Positions 18,290-19,368 of a stretch of 19,368 nucleotides of DNA are shown here, piece after piece. The notes under the pieces are model-generated. The model saw only the letters and a list, made by a program, of their open reading frames with translations. It was not told where the DNA came from and did not search any database. How positions within the stretch are numbered: position 1 is the stretch's first letter; every line of letters starts with the position of its first letter. Source of the DNA: Bremia lactucae (Eukaryota > Oomycota > Peronosporomycetes > Peronosporales > Peronosporaceae); contig NC_090612.1 in assembly GCF_004359215.1 (NCBI RefSeq), positions 1,780,251 through 1,799,618 of the forward strand, read 5' to 3'. The position numbers and the translations under genes were made by a program.

Positions 18290-19368
18290 GCTGCCAGCGG
18301 CTGTGTTAATGCTCAGACAGCGCCGAAGGTCCACCACTCGAAGAAGTCGAGTGGATTGAAACATGAATGTACGCTTAGCGGGCGACATTCAAGGAGTATA
18401 CCGGTTGCCCCAAAGGGACAACACGATGATCCTAGGTCGAGTAGAGAGTCGACCGTAGAGGACCCGACTGTGATAGCGCAATCACACTCGGAAGACGTTG
18501 AGGGAAGAGGTCCCCACGTACTTGAGGAGAAATCTCCTCAAATAGTTGAAGTTACTAGACTTCTAGATCCCGAGGGATTAATCCCTCGGCAGCCTGTGGA
18601 TAAATCCCAGGAAGAAACCGAGACATTAAATGTCTTGGTTAATGATGGATCGAGAGTAGGCGCTTCTACTCTTGATCTGTATGCGCCTCCGAAGTTAACT
18701 TCGGAGATAACTCAATTACCAACCCTAGAACCTAAGCGGTTCTTGAGAGATCTGCATTGTGGGAAAATCAAGCAGATCTGCGTACTCGTCACAGAGGACG
18801 ATTACGTAACCGACATTCGGTCAGCGGTAATTTTTGCAGAGAACGAACGGGTTCTCAGCAGCTCATCAATGGACGAAAATGTCCTCGATGAGAAGACTCG
18901 GATTGAGAGATACAGTACTCAATCTTGGGAGTCACTCAAGGGAAATCCTCTATACGAGGATTTAATAGAATTCAGGGATGTATTCCCTGAAGCAGTTCCA
19001 TGCGAGTTACCTAAGGATAAAGGCACTCGACATGAGATCGAGCTCAAACCGGGCTCGAAGTACTGTGTCATGAAGCAGTGGCCACTGCCTCGTGAACAAG
19101 TACTTGCGATCGACAAATTCTTTGCCGATCGGGTAAAAGCGGGCCATGTGAGGGAATCAACTTCCCCACATAGCTCTCCGACCTTCTGTGTGCGAAAGGC
19201 CACAGGAGGGTGGCGGATAGTGCACGCATTCAATAAACTGAATGCTGCAACGATACCGGCTCAAACGCCGATACCGAGAAAAGACGTAATCATAGACGGT
19301 ATGTCTAAGAGTACTATCTTTTCTTCTATGGATCTGATGGATGGGTTCTATCAAATCCTTATGCGTGA
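18290..19368 (+). CDS. pol: E3 protease-RT linker and reverse transcriptase, partial
   Basis: From the codon after TAA 18287-18289 to the last base there are 359 codons without a stop, in the same frame as the protease. About 18290-18960 is a charged, probably disordered linker (TETLNVLVNDGSRVGA, LTSEITQL). RT begins near 18965 with EFRDVFPEAVPCELPKDKGT and continues with KQWPLPREQ, SSPTFCVRKATGGWRIVHAF, TPIPRKD and SSMDLMDGFYQILM, which carries the first catalytic Asp. The YxDD block lies beyond the window. The reaction is RNA- and DNA-templated DNA synthesis in the particle. As the domain has no visible damage, this part may be under recent selection; translation would need readthrough or a join upstream. 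Confidence 0.85.
18570..18589. repeat. 20-bp perfect palindrome in E3 linker
   Basis: CCGAGGGATT followed directly by its reverse complement. It codes for part of DPEGLIPRQ in the linker. Confidence 0.97.
18687..18706. repeat. 20-bp perfect palindrome in E3 linker
   Basis: CTCCGAAGTT followed directly by its reverse complement. It codes for APPKLTSEI. The E2 homologue (about 11845-11864) still codes for LTSEI but is only partly palindromic. Confidence 0.97.

Larger units (their letters stand above)
16046..19368 (+). mobile_element. Ty3/gypsy element E3, 5' part, same family as E1
   Basis: It starts with a 451-bp LTR followed by a primer-binding site, a structured leader, Gag, protease, linker and RT, and runs off the window inside the RT fingers/palm. 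LTR similarity places it in the E1 family. Gag and the region before protease are broken, but from 18290 to the last base the linker-RT frame is free of stops, so this copy is younger than E2. It has the same hairpin tiling as E1, here with three perfect palindromes of 20-26 bp. Confidence 0.95.

Noticed and set aside
1..19368. CRISPR array or bacterial operon as an explanation of the repeated palindromes
   Set aside because: The hairpins have different sequences and no constant repeat-spacer spacing, and the gene content is eukaryotic with introns.

Overview
The window looks like a retrotransposon-rich piece of an oomycete nuclear genome, most likely a Peronosporales relative (Phytophthora or downy mildew). 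The reasons are the Ty3/gypsy Gag and Pol types, host genes with short GT-AG introns of 55-90 nt, and tight spacing of host genes. This assignment is an inference from protein style; no species marker is present.

Layout. 1-3924: 3' half of a decayed Ty3/gypsy element on the + strand (element E1): RNase H end, integrase, chromodomain, an antisense coding region, polypurine tract and 3' LTR. 3925-9560: a host gene island with three genes: a conserved protein of uncertain function (4163-5065, +), a seven-exon CAMTA-type transcription factor (5151-8606, +; CG-1, TIG, ankyrin repeats, IQ motifs), and convergent to it a two-exon gene for a probable mitochondrial ribosomal protein (9267-8731, -). 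9561-12908: 5' half of a second, more decayed + strand element (E2) with LTR, primer-binding site, Gag, protease remnant and RT. 12909-15549: a decayed - strand Ty3/gypsy element of another family (M), abutting E2 tail to tail and carrying a 193-bp tandem duplication. 15550-16045: unassigned DNA with a TATA-like box. 16046-19368: 5' part of a third + strand element (E3), same family as E1, with LTR, primer-binding site, structured leader, broken Gag and protease, and a linker-RT frame that is still open at the window edge.

The strongest unexplained signal is in the E1/E2/E3 family. Its whole length, LTRs and all coding domains included, is tiled with short perfect inverted repeats. Arms are usually 7-12 bp with loops of 0-12 nt, and three perfect palindromes of 20-26 bp and one 18-bp-arm hairpin also occur. 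By eye I count 15 hairpins with arms of at least 9 bp in the first 3.5 kb and 11 in 2.9 kb of E3, where about 0.2 and 0.1 are expected by chance. The host genes and element M do not show this density. Comparing homologous sites in E2 and E3, and in two LTRs, several stems change on both arms together so that pairing is kept, sometimes at the cost of amino-acid changes. This suggests selection for genome-wide RNA (or DNA) structure in an LTR retrotransposon, or a mutational process that copies one arm onto the other.

All retroelement copies here are defective (stop codons, frameshifts, deletions, changed catalytic motifs). The host genes look functional, except for one doubtful join in the CAMTA gene.
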